DNA from: Mesostigma viride
Lineage: Eukaryota > Streptophyta > Mesostigmatophyceae > Mesostigmatales > Mesostigmataceae
Direction of reading: 5' to 3'
DNA: 64,000 nucleotides
Assembly (NCBI GenBank): GCA_009746045.1
Contig: RPFO01000702.1
Location: forward strand, 620,001-684,000
Part shown: positions 8,742 through 18,899 of the stretch, in pieces
Position numbering within the stretch: position 1 is the first letter of the stretch
Layout: each line of letters begins with the position of its first letter
The notes under the pieces: model-generated
Seen by the model: only the letters and a program-made list of their open reading frames with translations
Database searches by the model: none
Told to the model about the DNA's origin: nothing
Position numbers and translations under genes: made by a program

Positions 8742-11618
8742 ATGCAAAAACTATCTTTAGTAGTCGAAATAAGGTTTTTAGGTAAGGTTTTTTGCATATT
8801 AGTGGGACTAAATATTTTATTTTCAGACGTAAGTCTAGCTAACAACTCCTTAGGAATACAGATCAAAAGTATTGAGAGCGACCTTAAGGTGGGTGAACCT
8901 AAGGGTCAAAAACTATCCGGAGTAGCAGGGGTATCTCGCAACAAGATTCCTGAAATAATTCATGGTTTAATTGGACGAGCGGATACTCCAAAGGATAAAC
9001 CGGAAAAACCACAAGAAATCAACATTAGTGATGTCCCGCTGCAAAAGGAAGGCGCCCCGCCGGTAAAAGAACAAGAAAAAGAATATGATATTAATGATTT
9101 ACGGTCAGATTCACCCGAGATGCTATCCACCCCTACGGCAGTTAGTGATAAGCAGAATGAGGTTAAAAAAGATAATAAAAATGGATCTGATTTGCCTGAG
9201 AGTATATCAGACTTAGCTATTGTTCCAGACGCGAAAAATAAGGAAGTTCAACCCCAAGAATCACCTAGAGCTACTGAAGGAAATGAAGAATCTGAAGAAA
9301 AATCTGGATTAATTAACATGGGGGATGGCAAAAGATACGAGCAATCCATAGTTTCCCTAAGAGTAAATTATGAAGAATCGGATATACTTTCTACAATATT
9401 AAAAGATCAGTCAAATAATTTATTAGTTTTAGCGGAAGATATTACCCCTTTTGACATTAAAGAAGAATATTTAGACCGTACCGTAGTAAATTTAAATGAT
9501 AAGAAATATATCAATCTAACCTCACTTGAAGGTACAAAATATAATCTCGATTCGAGCAATCTTGCTTTAGATATAACTATTCCGGCTGAACAAATGAAAA
9601 TGCAATATTTTAATACTACCCAAAATCCAATAACTGACGATATTTATGGAAAAAGTACAAGAGGTGCTTTTTTAAATTACGACTTAATTCTTTCCAGAAA
9701 TGAAAGCACAACTTACGCATCAGCGTTGAACGATTTTAATTATTTCACTGATAAAGGGGTATTATTTAACAGTTTTTTTATAAAAAAAGAAGTAAATGAC
9801 ATTTTTGTAAAAAAAGAAAAAAACAGTAAAAAAGTTGATACTCAGTTAACGAGACTTGAAACTAACTGGACGTTTGATAATGTAAATGATATGGCAAGGT
9901 GGCGTATTGGTGATAGTTTAACTAAAGCTGCTGATTGGTCTGGTAGTACAAGGTTTATAGGATTACAATATTCCACTAATTTTTCAGTTAGGCCAGATCT
10001 CATTACCCATCCACTTGCAAGTTTCCAAGGCAGAGCGGATTTACCTACTATATTTGACGTATATGCCAATAATTTACCGATTTATCGTGGTGAATCAAGA
10101 ACTGGTGATTTTGAGATAGCTAATCTACCGGTAATTACTGGTAAAGGCGAGCTAGTTGTAAAGACTCAAGATATTACGGGTGTAGTAAGAACAATTAGGA
10201 TGCCTTACTACTCTTCTCCTAGTTTACTGAAAGCAGGACTTGCAGATTATTCTTTTGAAGCGGGTATAGCACGTAAAGATTTTGGTCTCAATAGCAATAA
10301 ATATAAAGATTTTGTTACTAGTGCTAACTATAGATATGGCATGAATGATTACTGGACTTCTGCCGTTCATTTTGAATTGCTGAAAAACTACGCTAGTATC
10401 GGTACTACCCACGATCTGCAACTTGCTAATTATGGTCTGATTTCAACATCAATTGCGAGTAATGTTTATAAGGTAACAAATGCTCAAAAAGGCTCTTTAG
10501 GGTATAATTACCAAACTGATAGATATAATTTTAATATTACGGTTAGCAAAGCCGGCAAAAATTACTCTGATATTTATAACGCTTTAGCAAAAACTTCCAC
10601 TGATCCTAGTTATCAAACTTCTGTAGGATATAATCATGAGAAATTTGGTAGTATCTTTGTGGGATTCTTATCTTTTGTTGCTAACAATGGTGATTCTGAA
10701 AGTAAGCGGGTCAAAATTATCTCAACTACTTATAATAGAAATATTACTAAAAATTCTTCACTTAACCTTACAGTTGGAACAAATTTAGCAAATCAAAAAA
10801 AAGAAAGTTTTGTATATTTATCTTTTAATGCAAATCTAGGAAATAAAAGCCTTTCTTTAAGTAACTCTAACCAAAACGGTATTAGTACCAAGCAATTTTC
10901 GTATACTGCACCTGTGGGGAACAAATTAGGATGGGGATATAGAGCAACTCTTTTGAAAGGGCTTACAGAGGATTACGATTTGCAGTTAGATCGCCAAGGA
11001 GAAAAAGGAAATGCCTCCTTGTTTTTATATCGTTATGGGGGATCAGCCGTACAACAATTAGAGTTTATGGGTGCTTTAGTTGCTATGGACAGAGGTTTGT
11101 ATCGGACTCAGCCAATTTATAATAGCATGGCTCTAGTTAAAGTAGGAGAAATTAAGGGCGTACCGGTATATAATAACAATATGCTCGTAGGGTATACCGA
11201 TAGTAAAGGTAAAGTATTAGTGCCGGATGTTTTACCTTACGTCCCGTCAGAAATTAGATTGGACCAGAGAAAATTACCGCTAGATAGCAATTTTGCTTCA
11301 GTAACTGCCAAAACTGCTCCTAAGTGGAAAACAGGTGTGGTAATTGATTTCGGAGTTAATCGTGTAAAAAGCGCTGAAATGGTTTTAATTGATAGTTCTC
11401 ATAAGACTGTAAATTTTGACAGGGATGTGACAATTGAAGGGATTGAAGAAAGTTTGTTTGTAGGTTATGGAGGCAAAGTATATATAACTGATATTAGAAA
11501 TTTAACTTCCTTAAAAGGCACAGCTTGCGAGGGTAACGAATGCTGTAACTTTGAGACGCCGATAAATAGCGATTTAAAAGAACCAATATTAGATTTAGGA
11601 GAGGTAACATGTCATTAA
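8742..11618 (+). CDS. Outer-membrane usher, archaic CsuD-like, with long charged N-terminal insert
   Basis: I prefer the ATG at 8742 (958 aa): it gives a signal peptide (MQKLSLVVEIRFLGKVFCIL..., cleavage near SLA-NN). The frame extends to a GTG at 8682 without Shine-Dalgarno. About residues 35-195 form a Lys/Glu/Asp/Pro-rich, low-complexity stretch absent from typical CsuD. Then come the usher N-terminal domain (VSLRVNYEESD, DSSNLALDITIP), the beta-barrel (NWTFDNVNDMARWRIGDS), the plug region (TIFDVYANNLPIYRGESRTG, GKGELVVKTQDITGV) and the C-terminal domains (VPVYNNNMLVGYTDSKGKVL). The frame is intact. It overlaps the next SCPU gene by 10 bp. Confidence 0.9.
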   Translation: MQKLSLVVEIRFLGKVFCILVGLNILFSDVSLANNSLGIQIKSIESDLKVGEPKGQKLSGVAGVSRNKIPEIIHGLIGRADTPKDKPEKPQEINISDVPLQKEGAPPVKEQEKEYDINDLRSDSPEMLSTPTAVSDKQNEVKKDNKNGSDLPESISDLAIVPDAKNKEVQPQESPRATEGNEESEEKSGLINMGDGKRYEQSIVSLRVNYEESDILSTILKDQSNNLLVLAEDITPFDIKEEYLDRTVVNLNDKKYINLTSLEGTKYNLDSSNLALDITIPAEQMKMQYFNTTQNPITDDIYGKSTRGAFLNYDLILSRNESTTYASALNDFNYFTDKGVLFNSFFIKKEVNDIFVKKEKNSKKVDTQLTRLETNWTFDNVNDMARWRIGDSLTKAADWSGSTRFIGLQYSTNFSVRPDLITHPLASFQGRADLPTIFDVYANNLPIYRGESRTGDFEIANLPVITGKGELVVKTQDITGVVRTIRMPYYSSPSLLKAGLADYSFEAGIARKDFGLNSNKYKDFVTSANYRYGMNDYWTSAVHFELLKNYASIGTTHDLQLANYGLISTSIASNVYKVTNAQKGSLGYNYQTDRYNFNITVSKAGKNYSDIYNALAKTSTDPSYQTSVGYNHEKFGSIFVGFLSFVANNGDSESKRVKIISTTYNRNITKNSSLNLTVGTNLANQKKESFVYLSFNANLGNKSLSLSNSNQNGISTKQFSYTAPVGNKLGWGYRATLLKGLTEDYDLQLDRQGEKGNASLFLYRYGGSAVQQLEFMGALVAMDRGLYRTQPIYNSMALVKVGEIKGVPVYNNNMLVGYTDSKGKVLVPDVLPYVPSEIRLDQRKLPLDSNFASVTAKTAPKWKTGVVIDFGVNRVKSAEMVLIDSSHKTVNFDRDVTIEGIEESLFVGYGGKVYITDIRNLTSLKGTACEGNECCNFETPINSDLKEPILDLGEVTCH

Positions 11619-12241
11619 TAAATATTCAAGCGCAGAATTATAAGCGCAGAGAATTAATAAATACAGTTCTTTGGAACTATTTTTTTAACACAACAAAATT
11701 ATATGAGGTTATAAAAAAACAAAATATTTATGTAGTTGGTTTTAAGATATTTGCTATAAAGGTTTTATCTATATTACTATCTGATACTATAGTTTATGCT
11801 TCTGGTACTGTAAACCCTGGTGACAAAGGGTATACATGTAACTTAACAACATATAACATTGATTTTGGAACTTTTTATCCTTACGATGTTACTTTTAAAA
11901 GTACAATTGGTACTGTACAAGTAACATGCCAAGCTAATACTGGTAACACTAATGTTCTCTACACACTTAGCTTTAGCGCAGGTAGTTCCGGTAATTATTC
12001 AGGAAGATTAGCTTACAATGGAGTAAAAACTGTTGCTTATAATTTATATAAGGATAGTAGTTTTACTCAAATTCTGGGTACAGGCAGTAGTAGCACTTAT
12101 ACATTTTCCAATAGTTATCCACTTGCTGGTAACCAATCCCAAACTGATAGTTTTCCTATATACGGAAAGGTTCCAGTTCAACCTCTAGCAGTGCCTGGAT
12201 TTGTTTACTTAGATACTATTACCGTTACCTTAACGTACTAA
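11609..12241 (+). CDS. SCPU-domain subunit 3, possible tip or anchor subunit
   Basis: This 210-aa product starts inside the usher gene with a strong AGGAG ribosome-binding site about 6 nt before the ATG, so the start is well supported. Even so, some 42 polar residues precede the hydrophobic signal core (VGFKIFAIKVLSILL, cleavage near VYA-SGT), an unusually long n-region. The mature part is one SCPU domain: YTCNLTTYNIDFGTFYP (C77), VTCQANT (C107), AYNLYKDSSFTQILGTGS, DSFPIYGKVPVQ and a terminal TVTLTY strand. Its position after the usher matches CsuE, the tip adhesin, but it has one domain where CsuE has two. Confidence 0.8.
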   Translation: MSLINIQAQNYKRRELINTVLWNYFFNTTKLYEVIKKQNIYVVGFKIFAIKVLSILLSDTIVYASGTVNPGDKGYTCNLTTYNIDFGTFYPYDVTFKSTIGTVQVTCQANTGNTNVLYTLSFSAGSSGNYSGRLAYNGVKTVAYNLYKDSSFTQILGTGSSSTYTFSNSYPLAGNQSQTDSFPIYGKVPVQPLAVPGFVYLDTITVTLTY

Positions 12242-12386
12242 ATTTTGTTGTAATAATCACACTAGCTTTGGTTCATAGGCTATTTGGATGACCAGCAGAA
12301 CCAGCAAAACTGGAAAATGTAAATTACTTTAGGCTAAAATGTGTGTGGTATTAAGAAATACATAAATTAAAAGCTGGGATATAGAT

Positions 12387-13109
12387 ATGAGAATTTTAAA
12401 AAATCTGGTCATTTTTTGCGGTTTTGCTATTTCAAGTAAGGTTTTTGCTTCGGAATCGGCAAGTGTGCCAAAACAAAATGATTATTATGCAAATTATTAT
12501 GAAGATACAGAAAGTACCTTGCTGTTTAAAATTAGAGGCTTTTATGCCGCTACAAATGCAAAAATGAGCAGCTTACCTGCTCCGACAATTGCGGGGGCTT
12601 CAAAACCAGGAAAACTTGCACAACAGGGGTATGGCTTTGATACAGCTATGACAATATTTGTAACTGAAAATATTGCAGCTGAGGTCTCTCTGGGTCTTGG
12701 TTTCTATAAAACTAAATCTTCGGCACTCCTAGATGCTACAACTGCTTACGGTAGTGGTTCTAGTTTAGGAAAAAGAAACCAAATTTTTATGGTACCAGTT
12801 ACCTTATCTGCTCAATATCATGCTGCTCCATATGGTGGCCTTAGGCCTTATGTTGGTGCTGGTCTTAATGGGACTTACATGCATACACGTTCAAAAGCTA
12901 TTAAAGTTGATAGTGGTTTTGGACCTGTACTCCAGGCAGGGGTAGATTTTATCTCAAAAGATGATACCTTATTTACCTTAGATATCAGGCAATATTTGTT
13001 AAAAACAAAGGTTAAATTTAAAAAAGGCTTCCTTGCTACCGATGGTATTAGTTCAAAGGTTAACTGGAATCCACTAGTGATTTCTGCCGGTTTCGGTTTT
13101 AAATTTTAG
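12387..13109 (+). CDS. ompW: OmpW-family outer-membrane beta-barrel protein
   Basis: The 240-aa protein has a signal peptide (to about residue 21) and an eight-stranded-barrel pattern. The family hallmark GGLRPYVGAGLNGTYM is present, as are FVTENIAAEVSLGLGFY before it and the C-terminal NPLVISAGFGFKF, which ends in Phe as outer-membrane barrels do. OmpW proteins form narrow hydrophobic channels for small molecules. The gene lies 145 bp after the pilus locus and 19 bp before truB, on the same strand. The SSLPAPTIAGASKPGK loop would be surface-exposed. The call rests on motifs; a generic outer-membrane beta-barrel is the alternative. Confidence 0.8.
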   Translation: MRILKNLVIFCGFAISSKVFASESASVPKQNDYYANYYEDTESTLLFKIRGFYAATNAKMSSLPAPTIAGASKPGKLAQQGYGFDTAMTIFVTENIAAEVSLGLGFYKTKSSALLDATTAYGSGSSLGKRNQIFMVPVTLSAQYHAAPYGGLRPYVGAGLNGTYMHTRSKAIKVDSGFGPVLQAGVDFISKDDTLFTLDIRQYLLKTKVKFKKGFLATDGISSKVNWNPLVISAGFGFKF

Positions 13110-13128
13110 ATAGCCCTTTAGGCCTTTT

Positions 13129-14031
13129 GTGGACGGCTGGCTTAATTTATATAAACCAAGGGGCATAAGTTCTGCTAAAGCGGTAGCAGTTGTTAAAAGC
13201 TATTTTAAAAAATCTAGGATTGGACATACCGGAACTTTAGATCTGGAAGCAGAAGGGGTCCTGCCGATAGCTATTGGCCAGGCAACAAAATTAGTAAGTA
13301 TTCTCATTAATAGTTCAAAAGAGTATATATTTACTATTCAGTTTGGCGCTCAAACTGATACCGGTGATTTGGCTGGGAAAATTATTAAAAAAACAGATAT
13401 TATTCCTACAGAAGATGAATGCCTGAATGTATGCCATAAATTTGTTGGTATAATCAAGCAAATACCTCCGATATATTCAGCACTAAAAATCAATGGAGTT
13501 AGGGCTTATAAGCTGGCAAGGCAGAATAAGGAATTTGAAGTAAACCCACGTTTCATAACAATTTATGACTTAAAATTATTATGTTATGATAGTCATACTA
13601 AGCTTGCAACTTATCTGGTCAATTGTTCTAAAGGTACATATGTTAGAACCCTAGCGGAAGATATTTCTTTATCCTTGCATAGTTTAGGATTTGTGGTAGA
13701 ATTGCGGCGCACAAGGGTTGGAATATTTACTGAAGAAAACTCAATAAATATGTTTAACATAAACTGCAAAACTTTTGATGAAGCTCATGCTGTAGTTAAA
13801 AGTAAGTGCTTGAAGGTTGAAGATGTACTAGACGACATCCCGGTACTTGAAGTAGATGAATTAGTTGCCCAGAAAATTAGGTATGGCCAGCAATGTGATT
13901 TCGATAAAGTAGAAAATCATGATCAGATCTGGCTTAAATACGATAACAAAATTTTGGCTATAGGTAGTTTATCTGATGAAAGCTTTAAATCTTCAAGAGT
14001 GTTTAACTATAAAAAAGATGGAGAGGAATGA
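13129..14031 (+). CDS. truB: tRNA pseudouridine-55 synthase
   Basis: A full 300-aa TruB starting at GTG ([19 protein letters not shown]). The catalytic block is [19 protein letters not shown], with Asp in TLD as nucleophile; [20 protein letters not shown] and [19 protein letters not shown] follow, then a C-terminal PUA-like region. It makes pseudouridine in the T loop of tRNAs. The ATGA overlap with rpsO and the order truB-rpsO-pnp is a conserved bacterial block. Confidence 0.95.
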   Translation: MDGWLNLYKPRGISSAKAVAVVKSYFKKSRIGHTGTLDLEAEGVLPIAIGQATKLVSILINSSKEYIFTIQFGAQTDTGDLAGKIIKKTDIIPTEDECLNVCHKFVGIIKQIPPIYSALKINGVRAYKLARQNKEFEVNPRFITIYDLKLLCYDSHTKLATYLVNCSKGTYVRTLAEDISLSLHSLGFVVELRRTRVGIFTEENSINMFNINCKTFDEAHAVVKSKCLKVEDVLDDIPVLEVDELVAQKIRYGQQCDFDKVENHDQIWLKYDNKILAIGSLSDESFKSSRVFNYKKDGEE

Positions 14032-14300
14032 TGTCGATACAAGCAGAGGTGAAAACAAAGCTAATAAAGGAATATGCAAACGCCGAGAATGATACAGGTT
14101 CTGTTGAAGTGCAATGCGCTATTCTTTCGGAAAGAATCAAAAACCTGACTGAACACTTGCAGAGTAATCATAAAGATTTCTCCTCAAGAAGAGGGCTTTT
14201 AATGTTAGTCGGACGCAGGCGTAGATTACTTAATTATCTAAAAAGTCAAAGCCTTGATAGGTATGTTAAGCTAATAAACAAGCTTGGTATTAGGAAATAG
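14028..14300 (+). CDS. rpsO: 30S ribosomal protein S15
   Basis: The 90-aa S15 (an 89-aa form if the second ATG at 14031 is used) has the family signature of helices with [44 protein letters not shown] and the final KLGIRK. It binds 16S rRNA early in 30S assembly. It starts within the truB stop codon (ATGATG over TGA), which indicates translational coupling. A hairpin follows the stop. Confidence 0.97.
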   Translation: MMSIQAEVKTKLIKEYANAENDTGSVEVQCAILSERIKNLTEHLQSNHKDFSSRRGLLMLVGRRRRLLNYLKSQSLDRYVKLINKLGIRK

Positions 14301-14310
14301 AGATGGTAAG

Positions 14311-14329
14311 GGGTCTTAAAAGACCCTTT
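14311..14329 (+). terminator. Hairpin after rpsO, probable weak terminator or processing site
   Basis: GGGTCT and AGACCC flank a four-base loop, followed by TTTG and a T-rich tail. It lies 10 bp after the rpsO stop and would separate truB-rpsO from pnp, as the rpsO terminator does in E. coli. The T-run is short, so read-through into pnp is likely. Confidence 0.6.
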
Positions 14330-14605
14330 GTCGTTTGTTAAGAAAATTAGTAATACATATTGTAATCTGGTTAGATTTATAGGGTTAGTTTTAGGCATCA
14401 TACACAGAAGTGATTTTATAGGAGATGCATAATCCATAAGTTTTTAATGGGTGTGGCATAGATCAATACATACGGGTAGGAACTACCATCTAGAGCTTTG
14501 GAAGGTGTCAATTTTAGCTTGGGAACTATAAACCAGGAAGCCAAACGGCATTTAGCCATTTTGATGGTTCGTATACTAAACAATAAATTAGAAAAAGGTA
14601 AATGG
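14330..14605 (+). other. pnp leader region
   Basis: About 275 bp between the rpsO hairpin and the pnp start. An open frame runs back to a TTG at 14498, but the conserved protein begins at 14606, so this part is probably untranslated. The only small palindrome I see is GGTAG/CTACC near 14475-14487; there is no long RNase III-type hairpin like that of E. coli pnp. Confidence 0.4.
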
Positions 14606-16849
14606 ATGTTTAACGAAATAATAAAAAAAACTAACTGGAATGGTTCTGATCTTGAATTATCTACCGGTAAAATAGCACGCCAGGCCGATGGCGCAGTAAT
14701 GCTGAAAATAGGTGATGCGGCAATTTTATCTACGGTAGTTAGTGCAAAACAGGTAAAAGAGGGAGCAGATTTCTTTCCCCTTACTGTTAATTATCAGGAA
14801 CGTGCTTATGCTGCAGGAAAAATTCCTGGTGGTTTTTTTAAAAGAGAAGGAAGAGGTAGTGAAAAAGAAATATTAGTCTCAAGATTAATAGATCGTCCTA
14901 TAAGGCCGTTATTTCATCCTGGTTTTTTAAATGAAACGCAAGTTCTTTGTACGGTACATTCTTATGATCCAAAACATAACCTTGATATTTTATCAATAAT
15001 AGGAGCTTCGGCTGCGCTTGCCGTTTCTGGGATTCCTTATCTGGACATAGTTGCTGCAAGTAGAGTTGGTTACATTGACGGACAATATGTTTTAAATCCT
15101 TCGCTTGAAGAGCTAGGGAATAGTAAATTAGATTTGGTTGTGGCAGGTACAAAAGACTCAGTAATGATGGTAGAGTCAGAAGCGTCATTGCTTACCGAAG
15201 AGCAAATGCTCGAAGCAGTAAAATTTGGTCATCAAGGATTCCAGCCAGTAATAGAACTGATAGAAGATCTCAAAAAAGCTGTTGATAAAGCTCCGTGGGA
15301 AACAAAAGAGCTATTTCCGCAAGTTCTAAAAGACCAAATACGAAATTTAACAAAAGAAGCGATTAAAGAAGCCTTTACGCTCCAAATAAAACAGGAAAGA
15401 TATACTTTAATTAGTGATATAAGATCAGCAATGATAGAAAAATTTACTGCTAATGAAGAATATAGTGCGGTTCAGGTGATTTTTGCTTTTAAAGAAGTAG
15501 AATCTGAAATCCTTAGAGCTGATGCTTTAAAAAATAGGGTCAGAATTGATGGTAGAAAACCTGATGAAATTAGACCAATAGAGTGTGAAACCTCCTTGTT
15601 TCCAAGTACCCACGGTTCTGCTTTATTTACAAGAGGTGAAACCCAAGGGCTAGTAATAACAACTCTTGGTACAGGTCAGGATGAGCAGATAATTGACGCT
15701 TTGGAAGGGGAATATAAGGAGTATTTCCTGTTAAATTACTTGTTTCCACCATATTGTGTAGGCGATGCGTCACCTCTTAGAGCACCAAGCAGAAGAGAAG
15801 TGGGACATGGCAAACTTGCCTGGAGAGCTTTAAAGAGAGCTTTGCCAACAAGAACTGAATTTCCTTATACCATAAGGGTAGTGTCGGAAATTACGGAATC
15901 TAATGGTTCATCTTCAATGGCAACAGTTTGTGGCGGTTCAATGTCTATGATGGATGCGGGTATTCCAATGATAGCACCAATTTCAGGTATTGCTATGGGG
16001 CTTATTAAGGAAGGTGATAATTTTATAGTTTTATCAGATATTATTGCTGACGAGGATCATTTAGGAGACATGGACTTTAAGGTTGCTGGTAGCAAAGATG
16101 GTATTACTGCGTTACAGATGGATATTAAAGTTAGGGGTATTACTTTTGAAATAATGGAAAAAGCTCTAGAACAAGCAAAAGCCGGGCGTATTCATATTTT
16201 GGGTAAAATGGCTACAGCTATCACAACTAATAATTTAGTAAGTCAAAATGCCCCGATGATAGAATCCTTTAAGGTCGGTAAGGATAAAATTAGAGAAATA
16301 ATCGGCCCTGGTGGGAAAATTATTAGAGAGATCTGCGAAACAACAGGAGCTAAAATTGACATCACCGATGAAGGACTAGTTTCTATATCGGCAGTGGGTA
16401 GAGATAAATTGGATGCCGCAATTAGCAGAGTAAAAGCAATTGCAGTTGATCCTGAAATAGGTGATATTTTTGAAGGCACAGTAGTAAAAATCTTAGAAGC
16501 AGGAGCTTTTGTTAATTATTCCGGTAATAGAGATGGATTTGTCCATATTAGCGAAATTTCGCATGAAAGGGTGGAGTCGGTTACAGGATCTCTAAAAGAA
16601 GGGCAAAAAGTTAAAGTAAAGCTTATAGGTTTTGATCGTGGTAAAGCAAAATTAACTATCAAAAATGCTGAAGGTTCTCAGCCTGAAAAACCTAAAAAAG
16701 AAGTTCAGCTAAATGAAAAAGCCGTGATTCCTAAAAATGTTACCCCAGCACCAGCTTCTAAAGGTGAAAAAAGGGAAGTAGCTAAAAAATGGAAAAACAA
16801 GCCAGTTAGTGAAGATGAAAACATAACTGAGAGAAAATACTTCAATTAA
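14606..16849 (+). CDS. pnp: Polyribonucleotide nucleotidyltransferase
   Basis: The 747-aa exoribonuclease starts at the ATG at 14606 ([13 protein letters not shown]), preceded by an A/G-rich site; the open frame extends 36 codons upstream but those are not conserved-looking. Two RNase PH cores are seen ([30 protein letters not shown]; the second from [32 protein letters not shown]). Then come a KH domain ([25 protein letters not shown]) and an S1 domain ([20 protein letters not shown]). A lysine-rich tail of some 60 residues ends it. It degrades mRNA phosphorolytically, likely in a degradosome. Confidence 0.96.
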   Translation: MFNEIIKKTNWNGSDLELSTGKIARQADGAVMLKIGDAAILSTVVSAKQVKEGADFFPLTVNYQERAYAAGKIPGGFFKREGRGSEKEILVSRLIDRPIRPLFHPGFLNETQVLCTVHSYDPKHNLDILSIIGASAALAVSGIPYLDIVAASRVGYIDGQYVLNPSLEELGNSKLDLVVAGTKDSVMMVESEASLLTEEQMLEAVKFGHQGFQPVIELIEDLKKAVDKAPWETKELFPQVLKDQIRNLTKEAIKEAFTLQIKQERYTLISDIRSAMIEKFTANEEYSAVQVIFAFKEVESEILRADALKNRVRIDGRKPDEIRPIECETSLFPSTHGSALFTRGETQGLVITTLGTGQDEQIIDALEGEYKEYFLLNYLFPPYCVGDASPLRAPSRREVGHGKLAWRALKRALPTRTEFPYTIRVVSEITESNGSSSMATVCGGSMSMMDAGIPMIAPISGIAMGLIKEGDNFIVLSDIIADEDHLGDMDFKVAGSKDGITALQMDIKVRGITFEIMEKALEQAKAGRIHILGKMATAITTNNLVSQNAPMIESFKVGKDKIREIIGPGGKIIREICETTGAKIDITDEGLVSISAVGRDKLDAAISRVKAIAVDPEIGDIFEGTVVKILEAGAFVNYSGNRDGFVHISEISHERVESVTGSLKEGQKVKVKLIGFDRGKAKLTIKNAEGSQPEKPKKEVQLNEKAVIPKNVTPAPASKGEKREVAKKWKNKPVSEDENITERKYFN

Positions 16850-16963
16850 TCTGAATTGCGGTTTCTTGATAGTAGTTGTGCTTAGATTTTACATATTATA
16901 ATATTAAAGTATTTCGAAAGAGAACGTGATACTAATGATGTAAGTTTTTAAGCAGTAATTAAG

Positions 16964-17545
16964 ATGCCTTTTATACACAAGTCCTTTTACTTTTTACGTC
17001 ACGGAGAGACTGACTGGAACAGACAGCAGAGAATTATGGGCCAGTCAGACATTCCGTTAAATAAAACCGGCGTCTTACAAGCAAAAACAGTAGCAGAGAA
17101 AATTCAAGTTTTAGCAATTGATGCAATCGTTACATCACCACTTAAAAGAGCTTATGAAACGGCAGAAATAATAGGCAATAAAATTCGTCAACCTGTCTTC
17201 ATCGAAAATGACTTACAGGAATTTTGCTGGGGTGTTATGGAAGGAAAAGTAAAAGGGGATTGTTCTTACAAGGACACTCCTTTTGAACCAGAAAAATGGT
17301 GGAAACAGGGTATAGTACCGACGGGTGCGGAAGCTTTTTCCGAGTTTGTAAGTAGAGCAGTGAAAGCTACTAACTACCATTTACCCCTTTATCAAAGTAT
17401 ATTATTTGTAGCACACGGTGGTATAATTATGGCTATACTTGCAGCTATCAGCAAACCACCACAGAGGGTTGATAATACTGCTTTATTTCATTTCACGCCA
17501 CCTGATCTTGGTAAAACCTCTTGGGATGTTAATATAATTAACTAA
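16964..17545 (+). CDS. Histidine phosphatase family protein (phosphoglycerate-mutase-like)
   Basis: The 193-aa protein of the branch-1 histidine phosphatase superfamily has the phospho-accepting FLRHGETDWNRQQRIMGQSD near the N-terminus, TSPLKRAYETAEII, and the second catalytic His in FVAHGGIIMAIL. Substrates range from phosphoglycerate to alpha-ribazole phosphate and cannot be read from the motifs. Isolated on the plus strand between pnp and the lpx cluster, it resembles the single small member kept by many Rickettsiales. No signal peptide. Confidence 0.88.
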   Translation: MPFIHKSFYFLRHGETDWNRQQRIMGQSDIPLNKTGVLQAKTVAEKIQVLAIDAIVTSPLKRAYETAEIIGNKIRQPVFIENDLQEFCWGVMEGKVKGDCSYKDTPFEPEKWWKQGIVPTGAEAFSEFVSRAVKATNYHLPLYQSILFVAHGGIIMAILAAISKPPQRVDNTALFHFTPPDLGKTSWDVNIIN

Positions 17546-17582
17546 AAATTTTTATCATTATAATTATAATCGATTTTGAAAC

Positions 17583-17762
17583 ATGCAACGGTTTTATCTA
17601 TTATTTAAGCTTGGATTATTGTATTTAATCAGCCCTGGCTTATATTTAGCATCTAAATATAAATTACCAGAAGATACGGTAATGTTGTTCCGCATGACTG
17701 TTAATATCACTTATTATACTGCTATTATTGCAATTATTTTTATAATAAAATATAAGCAATAA
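17583..17762 (+). CDS. 59-aa two-helix membrane protein
   Basis: This small frame (MQRFYLLFKLGLLY...IKYKQ) has two predicted transmembrane helices, roughly residues 6-23 and 39-55, separated by a short loop with KLPED. It sits upstream of lpxD on the same strand, in a stretch otherwise without genes. It looks protein-like because the hydrophobic segments are clean and flanked by charged residues. I do not recognise a family. It could be a small inner-membrane protein cotranscribed with the lipid A genes. Confidence 0.55.
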   Translation: MQRFYLLFKLGLLYLISPGLYLASKYKLPEDTVMLFRMTVNITYYTAIIAIIFIIKYKQ

Positions 17763-17876
17763 ATATCAAAAAACTTATCATTTAAAATTTGCAACATAAA
17801 ATAATATTTGTTTTATTTACTAGGATTTTGCTTCTATTATTCTTATCATAAATTTATATATTATAAGGTTATTCTA

Positions 17877-18899
17877 GTGTCTGAAAATCGCTTCTGTAAA
17901 AATTTGGGCCCATTTAAATTAGGCCAGATTGCTTCTGTTATTGGTGCAAATATTGCACATAATCAAACTGATTTCTTGATAGGCGATATCAAATCCTTAA
18001 AAGATGCAGGTAGTGGGGATTTAACGTTTCTAAGCAATAAAAAATATGTAGCTGGGCTTAAAGTGTGTAAAGCAGCTGTCTGTCTTGTTCCTCTAAATTT
18101 CGAGCTAGAGTCTAAAATCATTCCTATTCTGCTTCAAGTACCAAATCCTTATTATGCTTACGCTTTGCTAGTTGATTTATTTTATGCTCCGGCAAAAGAA
18201 CTGAAAGGGTGGATAGCACCTTCCGCATTTATAGCTAAATCTGCTAAAATTGGTAAAAATTGTTATATAGCTCATAATGTGGTAATAGAAGAAAATGTTG
18301 AGATAGGAGATGATTGCGTAATTGAATCAGGTAGTTTCGTTGATTACGGTGTCCGAATTGGCCACAGAGCTAGAATTGGTTCAAATGTATCTATTTCTTA
18401 TGCGTTAATAGGTGATGATGTAGTAATCCTACCTGGAGCTAGAATCGGACAGGACGGTTTCGGTTTTGCTACCCATCAAGGGGTGCATAAAAAAATATAT
18501 CATACGGGATCGGTAATAATAGGCAATAATGTTGAAATCGGTGCAAACACAACTATTGATCGAGGTTCGATGAATAATACAATAATTGAGGATTTATGTA
18601 GAATAGATAATTTAGTTCAAATAGGTCATAATGTTCACATAAAAAAAGGTGCAATTCTGGTAGCGCAGGTGGGTATTGCTGGTAGTAGTGTGATAGGTTC
18701 TTATTGTGCACTTGGAGGGCAGGTAGGAGTGGCAGGACATATTACCATTACTGATAATGTACAAATTGCTGGTCAAGGCGGGGTAATTCAGGATATAAAG
18801 GAATCAGGAATTATGGGAGGAACGCCGGCTGTTCCGATAAAGGACTGGCATAGGCAGACCATAATTTTAAAAAAATTAATTAATGAAAAAAAGAAATGA
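17877..18899 (+). CDS. lpxD: UDP-3-O-(3-hydroxyacyl)glucosamine N-acyltransferase
   Basis: I chose the GTG at 17877 (340 aa; [19 protein letters not shown]), which follows a TAAGG ribosome-binding site by about 10 nt. The frame continues upstream for 23 hydrophobic-aromatic residues, but family proteins start near KNLGP. After the N-terminal uridine-binding domain comes a left-handed beta-helix of hexapeptide repeats ([22 protein letters not shown]). The catalytic His is in [12 protein letters not shown], followed by GGQVGVAGH. It adds the second acyl chain to the lipid A precursor. It overlaps fabZ by 4 bp. Confidence 0.95.
   Translation: MSENRFCKNLGPFKLGQIASVIGANIAHNQTDFLIGDIKSLKDAGSGDLTFLSNKKYVAGLKVCKAAVCLVPLNFELESKIIPILLQVPNPYYAYALLVDLFYAPAKELKGWIAPSAFIAKSAKIGKNCYIAHNVVIEENVEIGDDCVIESGSFVDYGVRIGHRARIGSNVSISYALIGDDVVILPGARIGQDGFGFATHQGVHKKIYHTGSVIIGNNVEIGANTTIDRGSMNNTIIEDLCRIDNLVQIGHNVHIKKGAILVAQVGIAGSSVIGSYCALGGQVGVAGHITITDNVQIAGQGGVIQDIKESGIMGGTPAVPIKDWHRQTIILKKLINEKKK

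Noticed and set aside
8630-8866. Open frame on the minus strand across the usher start
   Set aside because: It is antisense to the usher signal region, has no ribosome-binding site and shows no recognisable motif.
12242-12386. Attachment-site repeat of tRNA-Gln marking an island end
   Set aside because: No copy of the tRNA 3' end is seen between the last SCPU gene and ompW, and there is no integrase in the window.
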